64,000 nt of DNA from JAHEJV01 sp964653555 (GTDB taxonomy: Bacteria > Myxococcota_A > UBA9160 > SMWR01), in NCBI GenBank assembly GCA_964653555.1, contig CAZZFT010000007.1:15251-79250 (forward strand), written 5' to 3'. Shown here piece by piece: positions 47,993 to 56,784 of the stretch. The position numbers and the translations under genes were made by a program. Within the stretch, counting starts at the first letter, position 1. The number at the start of each line of letters is the position of its first letter. Below the pieces are notes generated by a model. That model made no database searches. It saw only the letters and a list, made by a program, of their open reading frames with translations, and was not told the origin of the DNA.

Positions 47993-49756
47993 GTGACGAC
48001 CACCCGCCCCACGGTGCGCGGCTTCGGCGGCGCCGTCGCCGCCGGCCACTACCTGGCGGCGCAGATCGGCGCCCAGCAGCTCGCCAGCGGCGGCAACGCC
48101 GCCGACGCCGCTTGCGCGATGGGCGCCGCGCTGTGGGTGCTCGAGCCGACGCAGAACAGTCCCGGCGGCGAGGTGCCGATCCTGGTGCGCGACGCCCGGC
48201 GCGATCGCGTGTTCGCCGTCTCGGGTCAGGGGCCCGCTCCCGCCGCCGCCACGATCGAACGCGTGAAAGACCTGGGCCTCGACCTGCTCCCCCCCGACGG
48301 CTTCCTGTCGGCGGCGGTGCCGGCGGCGCTCGACGCCTGGTGTCGGCTGCTGGAGGAGTTCGGCACGCGGCGTCTGGCCGACGTGCTCGAGCCGGCGCGC
48401 GCACTCGCCGAGCGCGGCTTCCCCATGTACCCGTACCTGCGCGTGCTGCTCGACCTGGTGGCCCCGCGCTTCGCCGCCGAGTGGCCGACCAGCGCGGCGA
48501 TCTACCTGCCCGTGCGCGCGGTCGGCGAGCGCCAGACGAACCCGCCCCTGGCGCGCTGGCTGGGCTCGTTGTGCGCGGCCGAGCGCGCCGCCGGCGGAGG
48601 GCGCGAGGCCGGCATCCGCGCCGCGCGCGACGCCTTCTACCGCGGCGCAGGCGCCGAGGCGATCGAGCGCTTCCTCGCCGCGCCCGTACGCGATTCCAGT
48701 GGCCGCGCTCACGCGGGCTGGCTGGGCGCCGGTGATCTCGCCGGCTACACCGGCGCCGTCGAGGAGCCCCTGGCGATCGACTGGAACGACGCACGGGTGT
48801 TCAAGACGGGGCCCTGGGGCCAGGGCCCGGTGTTCCTCCAGCAGCTGCGACTGCTCGAGGACACGGGTCTCGAGGCGCTCGACGCGGCGAGCGCCGACGC
48901 CCTGCACCTTTGGATCGAGACGGCGAAGCTCGCCTTCGCCGATCGCGACGCCTGCTACGGCGACCCACGCTTCGCCGACGTCCCGATGCAGACGCTGCTC
49001 TCGCGGGAGTACGCCGCCCGACGCCGGGCCCTCGTCGACCCGACCAAGGCGTCGCTCGCGCTGCGCCCGGGAATGGGACGTCTGCCCGCCGGCTGGCCGT
49101 TGGTCTCCTCCCGCGATGCCCCGGCCCTCACCGAGCCCGGCGCTCTGGCGGCGACGGCCGGTCGATCTGACACCACACAGTGTGTATCCGCCGACGCCTG
49201 GGGCAACGTGGTGTGCGCGACGCCCAGCGGCGGCTGGATCCCCACCTCGCCGGTCGTGCCCGAGCTCGGCTTTCCGGTGGGCACGCGCCTCCAGATGGCG
49301 TCGCTCGACCCCGAGCACCCCAACGCGCTGGCGCCGGGCAAGCGCCCCCGCACCACGCTCTCGCCGTCCCTGGCCCGGCTCGCCGACGGGCGCTGGCTCG
49401 GCTTCGGGACTCCGGGCGGCGATCAGCAGGACCAGTGGACCTCCCAGTTCTTCCTGCGCGTGGCCGCTCGCGGCGAGCGCGACCTACAGGCCGCGATCGA
49501 CGCGCCGACGGTGCACAGCGAGCACATGCCGAGCTCCTTCTACCCGCGCCGGGCGCGGCCGGCCGTGGTGTCGGTGGAGTCACGCCTCGAAACCGCGGTG
49601 CTCGCGGAGCTCGCGGCGCGCGGGCACGTGCTCGAGCACAAGGGACCCTGGGAGCACGGCCGCGTGCTGGCCGCGGCCTGGGACCCCTCGAGCGGACTGC
49701 TGGAGGCTGCGGCCTCGCCGCGCTTCGCCGTCGCCTACGCGATCGCGCTGCCGTAG
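47993..49756 (+). CDS. Gamma-glutamyltransferase family protein
   Basis: A 587-residue Ntn-hydrolase of the gamma-glutamyltranspeptidase family: LASGGNAADAACAMGAALWVLEP, VPAALDAWCRLLEEFGTRRLADVL, and the cleavage site with catalytic Thr394 in SDTTQCVSADAWGN. GT-type C-terminal motifs follow (PGKRPRTTLSPSL, FGTPGGDQQ). The usual TTH after the cleavage site is TTQ. No signal peptide, so it is cytosolic, unlike E. coli Ggt; such members often act as acylases or hydrolases on other gamma-glutamyl or cephalosporin-like amides. It starts at GTG 47993. Confidence 0.9.
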   Translation: MTTTRPTVRGFGGAVAAGHYLAAQIGAQQLASGGNAADAACAMGAALWVLEPTQNSPGGEVPILVRDARRDRVFAVSGQGPAPAAATIERVKDLGLDLLPPDGFLSAAVPAALDAWCRLLEEFGTRRLADVLEPARALAERGFPMYPYLRVLLDLVAPRFAAEWPTSAAIYLPVRAVGERQTNPPLARWLGSLCAAERAAGGGREAGIRAARDAFYRGAGAEAIERFLAAPVRDSSGRAHAGWLGAGDLAGYTGAVEEPLAIDWNDARVFKTGPWGQGPVFLQQLRLLEDTGLEALDAASADALHLWIETAKLAFADRDACYGDPRFADVPMQTLLSREYAARRRALVDPTKASLALRPGMGRLPAGWPLVSSRDAPALTEPGALAATAGRSDTTQCVSADAWGNVVCATPSGGWIPTSPVVPELGFPVGTRLQMASLDPEHPNALAPGKRPRTTLSPSLARLADGRWLGFGTPGGDQQDQWTSQFFLRVAARGERDLQAAIDAPTVHSEHMPSSFYPRRARPAVVSVESRLETAVLAELAARGHVLEHKGPWEHGRVLAAAWDPSSGLLEAAASPRFAVAYAIALP

Positions 49757-50021
49757 GGACGAGCGGGTCTTCCGCCTTCCATCGCGGAGAGCGAGAAGAG
49801 ACCGCTCTCCGACTGAATGCCTTCAACGGCACTCGAAGCAGCACCAGGTTGGAGAGCCAGGGGAGATCGGCTTTCGCCGCGGCTCGCCTTCGAAGGAGGG
49901 TTCGCGGAAGGCGAAATCCGGGAAGTGGACTCTCGTCCACTGCGCCCCCTGCGGCGGGAACCTGGCGCTGCGCGAGGATCTGCTCGGGCTTCGGGACTCG
50001 GCCGGATCGTGGACTCACCCC
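49757..50021. other. Non-coding stretch with no recognisable gene
   Basis: About 265 bases between the gamma-glutamyltransferase stop and a small minus-strand gene. One frame reads KWTLVHCAPCGGNLALRE, which might be a zinc-ribbon remnant, but no start, ribosome site or full domain is seen. The neighbouring stretch to 51 kb holds gene remnants, so this is probably decayed sequence too. Confidence 0.4.
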
Positions 50022-50219
50022 TCAGACTGCCGGGCTCGGGTCGAGCTCTAGGCGGCAGCCGCGGAAGTTGCCAGTTAGGACCACGCGGCCCTCGTTGACC
50101 AGGCGCGCCGCCATGAAGGCGACCTCGTCCGCGGAGGCGGCCTCGCGATCCAGGTCCCACACCAACGCCAGCAGCGTCGAGTAGCGGGGATCGGTCTGGG
50201 GTCGTGTGACGGCTTGCAT
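50022..50219 (-). CDS. Small hypothetical protein
   Basis: A 65-residue protein, MQAVTRPQTDPRYSTLL to LELDPSPAV, with a helical middle (DREAASADEVAFMAARLV) and a C-terminal strand pair (RVVLTGNFRG). AGGAGG lies eight bases before ATG 50219; an ATG two codons earlier is too close to it. No family recognised. It is the only gene between 49.8 and 51.0 kb that looks intact. Confidence 0.5.
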   Translation of the reverse strand: MQAVTRPQTDPRYSTLLALVWDLDREAASADEVAFMAARLVNEGRVVLTGNFRGCRLELDPSPAV

Positions 50220-50347
50220 CTTCATAGCCTCCTGCGAAGGAGGTCTGCCGAACCCCCCGGATCGGATCACCCGACCGACGATGCAGGGGGCGTCGCGGCG
50301 AGGCGGGAAGATGGTCCTGAAGGGATGCGCGCGGCTGGTCCGCAGCC

Positions 50348-50661
50348 TGCGGCTACGACGTGCTCACGGCGTCAGGGGGACCGGAAGGGATCGGGATCTA
50401 CCAGAGTCATCCGGGGCCCATCGATCTCGTCATCCCGGACATGATCATGCCGGACATGACCGGAACCCAGGTCTTCGACCGCCTGAGGGAGATCGATCCG
50501 GAGGTCGGTGTCCTGCTCTCCACCGGGTACAGCATCGACAGCCGTGCCACCGAGGTCATGATCCGGGAGTGCCGCGGCCACCTCCAGAAGCCTATGCGCT
50601 CGAGGAGCTCGCCGCGAAGCTGAGGGGAGCCATTCGCGCTCGCGAGCAGCCCAGCGGCTGA
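50348..50661 (+). pseudogene. Response-regulator receiver domain remnant
   Basis: CGYDVLTASGGPEGIGIY, IDLVIPDMIMPDMTG with the phospho-acceptor Asp region, and VLLSTGYSIDSRATEVM are clear receiver-domain blocks like those at the end of hybrid histidine kinases. The N-terminal strand with the acidic pair is missing. After HLQKPM the sequence shifts frame and continues as YALEELAAKLRGAIRA to the stop. Two defects and no start codon mark it as a dead fragment. Confidence 0.72.
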
Positions 50662-50684
50662 ACAGCGGGCTGCCGAGAGGTCGA

Positions 50685-51012
50685 CTAGCGCCTCGGGTCG
50701 GAGTCGTCGGGCGGGATCTCCACTGCGCGATCCCCCCTTCTCACGGTTCCCGGCGCCGCGACCACGGCATACACGCCGGCGCAGGGGAGTCGACCGAGGC
50801 CGAAACACGTCGAAGAACGAGCCGGCGGGAACGGGCGCCGACAGCGCGCGATCGACCTCGACGGAGTCGCTGGTCACCGACGTGCCGTCCGGCAACGAGA
50901 TCCGCACCGGCGGCAGTTCACCTTCTCCGCGCGGTGGCTCGACCGAGGCGCGCCCCCCGTCCTCGCCCCCGATCCGTTCAAGCTCCGCGAGCGGCTGGAC
51001 GATTCGGACCAC
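50685..51012 (-). pseudogene. MOSC-domain protein remnant with internal deletion
   Basis: Read on the minus strand, RIVQPLAELERIGGEDGG, PPVRISLPDGTSVTSDS and VPAGSFFDVF match the N-terminal barrel and linker of MOSC sulfurase-type proteins. The frame then breaks, and another frame gives CAGVYAVVAAPGTVRRGDRAVEIP and a TAG stop, the usual C-terminal end of that family. The central part with the conserved Cys is gone. The 5' end is also missing, replaced by the divergent gene at 51037. Confidence 0.68.
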
Positions 51013-51036
51013 GTCCGAATCCGGGCAGGAGCGCCG

Positions 51037-51651
51037 ATGACCGCGATTCCCTCGATGAAGGGGAGCCTCACCAACGAGCTGGCGGAGGACGTTCGCAAGC
51101 TGATCGCCGAAGGGACGGTGTCCCGTTCCGAGGTCGAGCGTCGTCTGTCGCCGGAGGACCTCGAGGTCCTGGATTCCGAGATCACCGTCACGGGCTGGTA
51201 CGACGTCCGCTTCTATGCGCGCTGTGCCGAGCTGCTGCGCGACGTCCTGGGCGGCGGCCGCAACGAGTATCTCTTCCAGCGCGGTTTGGACAAGGGCAAG
51301 AAGCTGATCGAAGCGGGCCTCTATCAGCAGATGGAGTACGCGTCGCGCGCGCAGGTCCAGGACGAGATGGATCCGGAGGCACGCTTCAAGGCCTACGGTC
51401 GGGACCTGCGGCTCTTCATGACCCTGAGCAAGAGCCTGCTCAACTTCACGTCCTGGGCGGCGACCGTCGATCCGGACCACGCGGATCGGTACATCATCGT
51501 CGTCGAGGGCGCGGCCGCCTATCCGGACGCGCTGGCGTGGGCGACCGAGGGTCTGATCGAGTCCATGGCGGCCAGCCACGGTATGGGCAACATGTGGCGC
51601 CATCGGCGCGTCGGGGACCGGATCGAGTTCCGGATGACGCGCTCGCTCTGA
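51037..51651 (+). CDS. Hypothetical protein, about 200 residues
   Basis: A 204-residue soluble protein. Starts MTAIPSMKGSLTNELAEDVRKLI, then SRSEVERRLSPEDLEVLD, a conserved-looking WYDVRFYARCAELLRDVLGG, and a C-terminal alpha/beta part (YIIVVEGAAAYPDALAW, RVGDRIEFRMTRSL). The general look recalls the 200-residue DUF2378-type proteins of myxobacteria, but I do not assign it. ATG follows AGGAG with eight bases between. It appears intact next to decayed genes. Confidence 0.65.
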   Translation: MTAIPSMKGSLTNELAEDVRKLIAEGTVSRSEVERRLSPEDLEVLDSEITVTGWYDVRFYARCAELLRDVLGGGRNEYLFQRGLDKGKKLIEAGLYQQMEYASRAQVQDEMDPEARFKAYGRDLRLFMTLSKSLLNFTSWAATVDPDHADRYIIVVEGAAAYPDALAWATEGLIESMAASHGMGNMWRHRRVGDRIEFRMTRSL

Positions 51652-51741
51652 CCCGCGGGCCGGGCGCGGCGTGGGGACGAAGGGAGGCGTCTATCATGCC
51701 GGCGGTCTTCGCCGCCCGGGGCCACGCGAGGGAGAGCCTGC

Positions 51742-53499
51742 ATGCAGTCCATCCAGCCGGGACAGCGCCGCACCCCGCTCTTCGGCTGGCGCTTCGTCCG
51801 CCACCTCACGCGCCTGATCTCGATCTACTGGAGGACGCCCGACGCGAAGTGGAGCGGAATGCTGCTCGCCCTGGCCGTGGCGCTCGAGCTCGGTACGGTC
51901 TACGGCAACCTCTGGCTCGCGGACGCGGAACGGCAGGTCTTCGACGCCCTCCAGGACAAGGACTCCCACAGCTTCTTCACCGCTGTCGGCCTGCTCCTCG
52001 GCGTCACACTGGCCTTCCTGCTGGTGTCCAGCTACCGCATCTACGTGCGCGAGTCGGTGGAGATCCGCTGGCGCAGAGGCCTCACGACCTACTTCACCGA
52101 CCGCTGGGTGGGCCCGCGCGCCTACGCCCAGGCGGAGCTTCACGCCGGCGAGGTCGACAACCCCGACCAGCGGATCCAGGAGGACACGCGCGAATTCGTG
52201 GCCAGCGCGCTCGGGCTCACGCTCTCGCTGCTCTCCGCCGTGGTGACGCTGGCCTCGTTCGGAGGCCTGCTGTGGTCGCTCTCCCGGGGTTGGGTGGTGC
52301 CGCTCTTCGGTCACGAGCTGGGCATCCCGGGCCTGCTGCTGTGGGTGGCGGTCGGCTATGCGCTGCTCTCCACGGTGGTGACCCACTTCGTGGGCCGCCG
52401 CCTCGTGTCCATCAACTTCGATCGGCTGCACTTCGAGGCCGACTTCCGCTACGGGCTCGTGCGCTTCCGCGACCACGTCGAGGCCGTGGCGCTCTCGCGC
52501 GGCGAAGCCGTGGAGCGGCGCGGCTCCGAGAGGCGCTTCGGCGCCGTCGTCGAAAACTGGTGGCAGCTCATCCAGGCTCAGCTCGAGCTGGCCCTCACGA
52601 CGATGGGCTTCGGGCAGATCAACGGCGTGGTGCCGATCCTGGTCGCCGCGCCGGCCTTCTTCGCCGGGCTCATCACACTGGGCGTGATCGTGCAGATCCG
52701 CTTCGCCTACGGGCAGGTCTCGGGCGCCCTCACCTGGTTCGTAAACGCCTACCAGGAGATCGCACACTGGCGGGCGAACATCGAGCGGCTTTCGGTCTTC
52801 GCCGAGGTGATGGACGCCACCGAGCGCGAGGTCGCCGCCTCTCCGCTGCACGTCGTGCTCGCGCCGGTGCCCTCCCTGCGCATCGCCGACGTGCGCCTCG
52901 AGGACCCCGAGGGCCACGTGCTCCTGGACGGCGTGAACGCCAGCGTCGCCCCGGGCGAGCACGTGGCCGTGATCGGCCCCGCCGGCAGCTGCAAGACGCT
53001 GCTGCTCCGCGCCATCGCGGGAATCTGGCCCTTCGGCGCCGGGCTCATCGAAGTGCCCGAGCGCGCCCGGATCCTCTTCGTCCCCGAGGAGCCCTACATG
53101 CCGATCGGCACGCTGCGGGCGGTGCTCTCCTACCCCGACCCGGAGGGAACCTTCAGCGACGAGCAGATCCGCGAGGCGCTGGGGCTGCTCGGCCTCGGTC
53201 GCCTGGAGCAGCGTCTCGACGACATCGAGCAGTGGGACCAGTACCTCTCGACCCTCGACCACCAGCGGCTCGGCCTGGCGCGCGTCCTGCTGCAGAAGCC
53301 CGACTGGGTGTTCCTCGACAAGGCGACCTCGGCTCTCGACGAGCCGCTCGAGAAGAGCGTCTACGAGCTCCTCGCTCAGCGCCTGCCCGCCGCCACGGTG
53401 ATCTCGATCGCGCACCGGCCCGCAGTCGCCGAGTACCACACGCGGCGCTGGACGCTGGGCCGCTGCGACGACGGGCGCCTGTCCTTCCAGGCCGCCTAG
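51742..53499 (+). CDS. SbmA/BacA- or YddA-like ABC transporter with degenerate ATPase motifs
   Basis: A 585-residue fused permease-ATPase like YddA or the peroxisomal ABCD type. Five to six TM helices lie in residues 35-330 (LLALAVALELGTVYGNLWL, LLLGVTLAFLLVSSYRIY and on), with the EAVALSRGEAVERR loop typical of this family. The ATPase domain is altered: Walker A ends Cys417-Lys-Thr (GPAGSCKT, Gly to Cys), the signature LSGGE is LSTLD (502-506), and the catalytic Glu after Walker B is Lys527 (FLDKATSALDE). The H-loop His is kept. ATP hydrolysis is doubtful. Its stop overlaps the start of the next gene by one base. Confidence 0.85.
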   Translation: MQSIQPGQRRTPLFGWRFVRHLTRLISIYWRTPDAKWSGMLLALAVALELGTVYGNLWLADAERQVFDALQDKDSHSFFTAVGLLLGVTLAFLLVSSYRIYVRESVEIRWRRGLTTYFTDRWVGPRAYAQAELHAGEVDNPDQRIQEDTREFVASALGLTLSLLSAVVTLASFGGLLWSLSRGWVVPLFGHELGIPGLLLWVAVGYALLSTVVTHFVGRRLVSINFDRLHFEADFRYGLVRFRDHVEAVALSRGEAVERRGSERRFGAVVENWWQLIQAQLELALTTMGFGQINGVVPILVAAPAFFAGLITLGVIVQIRFAYGQVSGALTWFVNAYQEIAHWRANIERLSVFAEVMDATEREVAASPLHVVLAPVPSLRIADVRLEDPEGHVLLDGVNASVAPGEHVAVIGPAGSCKTLLLRAIAGIWPFGAGLIEVPERARILFVPEEPYMPIGTLRAVLSYPDPEGTFSDEQIREALGLLGLGRLEQRLDDIEQWDQYLSTLDHQRLGLARVLLQKPDWVFLDKATSALDEPLEKSVYELLAQRLPAATVISIAHRPAVAEYHTRRWTLGRCDDGRLSFQAA

Positions 53500-56400
53500 T
53501 GTCAGCGCCCGTGGCTGCCCTGGCGCCGATCGTGCTGTGGGGCAACGACGCTTCGCACCTGGCGGACTGGCGGGCGCAGGCCTCCGCGGGCTCGCGCGCC
53601 GAGCTGGCCCTCGACACCGGTTCCGAGGGTTCCGCGCTGCGCTTCGACTTCGCACTGAGCGGGCACGGTGCCTGGGCGATCGCGCGCCGCGAGCTCGCGC
53701 TCGCGCTGCCGGCGCACTGGGTGCTGGTGCTCGCGCTGCGCGGCGCCGGGACGCCCGCCGGGCTCCAGGTGAAGCTCGTCGACGAGCGCGGCGCCAACGT
53801 CTGGTGGTGGCGGCGCGCGCTCGAGCCGGCGAGCCAGACCCGTCTCATCGTTCTGCGCCGCGCGAGCCTCGAGTTCGCCTGGGGGCCCCGCAGCGGCGGC
53901 GAGCCGGAGCGCCTCGGAGCGCTCGAGATCGCGGTGGCGTCGGACGTGGGCTCCACGGGAACCCTCTGGATCGAAGCGCTGCGACTCGAGCCGCGTCCCC
54001 CTGCGCACGGCTCTCTGCAGCCGCGGGCGGCGCGCGCCTCGAGCCAGCGCCCGGGTCACGATGCCGCGTACGTCCTCGACCCGGACTCCCACGCGAGCTG
54101 GGTGCCCGATCCGCACGACCCCCGCCCCTGGCTGGAGGTCGACCTCGGCGAGCGCCGCGAGTGCGGCGGGTTGGTGCTCGATTTCGCGCAGGGAGCGGGC
54201 GAGCCGACACCCGAGACCCGACTGCTCGGCTCCGACGACGGCGAGCTCTGGACGCCGCTCGCACGCGACCCGGGCGGACTCGCGGGGCGTCGCTGGCTGC
54301 GCACGGAGGCGGAGGCGCGCTGGCTGCGCGTCGAGCTGCCGCCCGGCGCCGGCGGTCTCGCGCGCGTGGCCGTCGCGCCGATCGAGCTCGCCGTTTCTCC
54401 GGCACGCTACGCAGCGGCTCGCGCGCGCGAAGCGCCGCGCGGCCGCTACCCGCGCCACCTGCTCGGCGAGCAGAGCCCGTGGGCGCTGGTCTCCGCCGAC
54501 GGCGACACGCAGAAGGGTCTGCTCGGCGAGGACGGCGCGCTCGAGGTGGGCTTCGAGTCGTTCAGCCTCGAGCCCTTCCTCTGGATCGACGAGCGCCTCC
54601 ACACCTGGGCGGACGGCGAGCGGCGCGCGGCGCTGGCCGATCGCTGCCTGCCCGTGCCGAGCGTGGCCTGGGAGGCGGCCGGCCTGCGCGTCCGCCTCAC
54701 GGCCTTCGCGGACGGCCCGCCGGGCGCCAGCGCCCTCGTGGCCCGCTACGCCGTCGAGAACCCCGGTCCGGCGGCGCGCAGCGCCCGCCTCTTTCTGGCG
54801 ATCCGACCCTTCCAGGTGACGCCCGCCTGGCAGAGCCTCAATCTCGCGGGCGGGGGCGGCGTGGCGCCGATCGCGCATCTCGAGCAGGCGGGCGGGCGCG
54901 TGCGCGTGGACGGGCAGCGCGAGGTCGTGGCCGTGACCCGTGCCGACGGCTTCGGCGCGGCGGATGCGGAGGAGGGCCTGGCGGCGCTCTTCGCGGGCCG
55001 TCTTCCCGAGCGCTCGCGCGTCGACGATCCGACCGGCTTCACAGAGGGCGCCCTCGCCTTCGATCTCGCGCTCGAGCCCGGAGCGAGCCGCGAGGTGGTG
55101 GTCGGCGTGCCGCTCTTCGACGCCACCCCCGAACTGCCCGCGAGCCTGGAGGCGGGCGACGCAGCGGCGTGGGCGGCCGCGCGCTACGCGGCCGTGCTCG
55201 CCGGCTGGCGCGAGCGGCTGGGGTCGGTGCCGATCTCCCTGCCCGCGTCGGCGGCGCCCTTCGAGGAGAGCCTGCGCGCGGGGCTCGCCTGGATCCTCAC
55301 CAACCGCGAGGGCCCGCGCATCCAGCCCGGTCCGCGCTGCTACCGCCGCGCCTGGATCCGCGACGGCGCGCTCACCGGCACCGCGCTCGCGGAGTGGGGC
55401 TTCGCCGACGAGGCGCGCGCCTTCCTGCGCTGGTATGCGCCCTACCAGCACGCCGACGGACGCGTCCCCTGCGCGGTGGACCGCCGTGGCGCCGATCCCG
55501 TGCCCGAGAACGACAGCCACGGCGAGCTCGTCTGGGCCGTGGTCGAGCTCTACCGGCTGACGGGCGACACCGCGTTCCTCGCCGAGCTGTGGCCGCGCGT
55601 CGCCCGGGCGGCCGGCGCGATCGCGGCGCTGCGCGCCGAGCGCACCGGCGAGGCATGGCGCGGCACGCCCTGCTTCGGCCTGTTGCCCGAGTCGATCAGC
55701 CACGAGGGCTACTCGTCGCAGCCCGTGCACTCCTACTGGGACGACCTGTTCGGGGTGCGCGGCCTGGCAGACGCCGCCGAGGCCGCCGGGGTGCTCGGCG
55801 ACGCCGAAGCCGCGGGCCGCTTCGCCTCGCTGCGCGACGCCATGCGGCACGACCTGCACGCCTCGATCGCCGCTTGCATGGAGCAGCACGGCATCGCCTT
55901 CGTGCCCGGCTCGGTGGAGCTCGGCGACTTCGATCCGACCTCGACCGCGATCGCCATCGACCCCTGCGGCGAGGCTCGGCGTCTACCGCGCGCGGCCCTG
56001 GCGCGCACCTTCGAGCGCTACTGGGCGGAGTTCGAGACGCGCCGTCGCGGGGAGTCCGCGGCGGACGCCTACACCCCCTACGAGATCCGCAATGCCACCG
56101 CGCTCCTCTACCTCGGCTGGAAGGAGCGCGCGCTCTCCCTGCTCGAGTGGATGATCGCCGATCAGCGCCCGCCCGCCTGGCGTCAGTGGCCGGAGGTCGC
56201 GACGCGAGACCCGCGCGCGCCGCGCTTCCTCGGCGATCTGCCCCACGGCTGGGTGGCCTCGAGCTTCGCGCGTGCGCTGCGCCGGATGCTCGCCTGGGAG
56301 GACGACGAAGCCGGCACGCTCGTGGTGGCGGCGGGCATCCCCGAAACCTGGGCACGCGAGGCGCCGGGCGTGCGCGTGCGCGGGCTGCCCACGCACTTCG

Positions 56401-56624
56401 GCCCGCTCGACCTCGTACTCGCGCCCGCGGACGAAGCGGCGGTGCGTGTGCATGTGGGCGGCGCGTGCCGGCCGCCGGGGGGCGCCGTGCTGGTCTCCCC
56501 GCTGACGCGCCCCCTGCGCGAAATCGAAGCCGGCGGACGCACGCGCCCCGCGGCCGACCCGCACCGCGTCGTCCTGCGCGAGCTGCCCGTCGATCTCGTG
56601 CTGCGCGCCTCATCGCCCCCGTAG
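53499..56624 (+). CDS. Large putative glycoside hydrolase with discoidin-like module
   Basis: A 1041-residue protein starting at GTG 53499, one base inside the ABC gene stop (TAGTG). Residues 1-170 form a beta-sandwich; about 175-305 resemble an F5/8 type C (discoidin) module (ASWVPDPHDPRPWLEVDLGERRE). Then comes a beta-sandwich, and from about 590 a six-hairpin (alpha/alpha)6 barrel: YRRAWIRDGALTGTALAEWGF, HADGRVPCAVDRRG, NDSHGELVWAVVELYRLTGD and PHGWVASSFARALRRMLAWEDDE. The barrel resembles amylo-glucosidase, GH15 or GH63-type enzymes. No leader peptide is seen. It is coupled to the ABC gene, so the two may handle one oligosaccharide. Confidence 0.75.
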   Translation: MSAPVAALAPIVLWGNDASHLADWRAQASAGSRAELALDTGSEGSALRFDFALSGHGAWAIARRELALALPAHWVLVLALRGAGTPAGLQVKLVDERGANVWWWRRALEPASQTRLIVLRRASLEFAWGPRSGGEPERLGALEIAVASDVGSTGTLWIEALRLEPRPPAHGSLQPRAARASSQRPGHDAAYVLDPDSHASWVPDPHDPRPWLEVDLGERRECGGLVLDFAQGAGEPTPETRLLGSDDGELWTPLARDPGGLAGRRWLRTEAEARWLRVELPPGAGGLARVAVAPIELAVSPARYAAARAREAPRGRYPRHLLGEQSPWALVSADGDTQKGLLGEDGALEVGFESFSLEPFLWIDERLHTWADGERRAALADRCLPVPSVAWEAAGLRVRLTAFADGPPGASALVARYAVENPGPAARSARLFLAIRPFQVTPAWQSLNLAGGGGVAPIAHLEQAGGRVRVDGQREVVAVTRADGFGAADAEEGLAALFAGRLPERSRVDDPTGFTEGALAFDLALEPGASREVVVGVPLFDATPELPASLEAGDAAAWAAARYAAVLAGWRERLGSVPISLPASAAPFEESLRAGLAWILTNREGPRIQPGPRCYRRAWIRDGALTGTALAEWGFADEARAFLRWYAPYQHADGRVPCAVDRRGADPVPENDSHGELVWAVVELYRLTGDTAFLAELWPRVARAAGAIAALRAERTGEAWRGTPCFGLLPESISHEGYSSQPVHSYWDDLFGVRGLADAAEAAGVLGDAEAAGRFASLRDAMRHDLHASIAACMEQHGIAFVPGSVELGDFDPTSTAIAIDPCGEARRLPRAALARTFERYWAEFETRRRGESAADAYTPYEIRNATALLYLGWKERALSLLEWMIADQRPPAWRQWPEVATRDPRAPRFLGDLPHGWVASSFARALRRMLAWEDDEAGTLVVAAGIPETWAREAPGVRVRGLPTHFGPLDLVLAPADEAAVRVHVGGACRPPGGAVLVSPLTRPLREIEAGGRTRPAADPHRVVLRELPVDLVLRASSPP

Positions 56625-56784
56625 CGGGAACGCCACCGTCCGGACTGGACATCCTCTAGGGAGGCCGGGTCGCCAGCGGTGTCCCCGCCGGGGGACCGTC
56701 GCTCGGGAGTTGACGGGCCCGCTCCCGTCGTGAGAGGGTGCGGACGCCCTTCCTTCTACAACCCACACCCAAGGGAGAAGATCG

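Noticed and set aside
49900..50030. Zinc-ribbon-like segment HCAPCGG in the gap after the gamma-glutamyltransferase gene.
   Set aside because: Only one Cys pair, no start codon and no ribosome site; treated as decayed or chance sequence.
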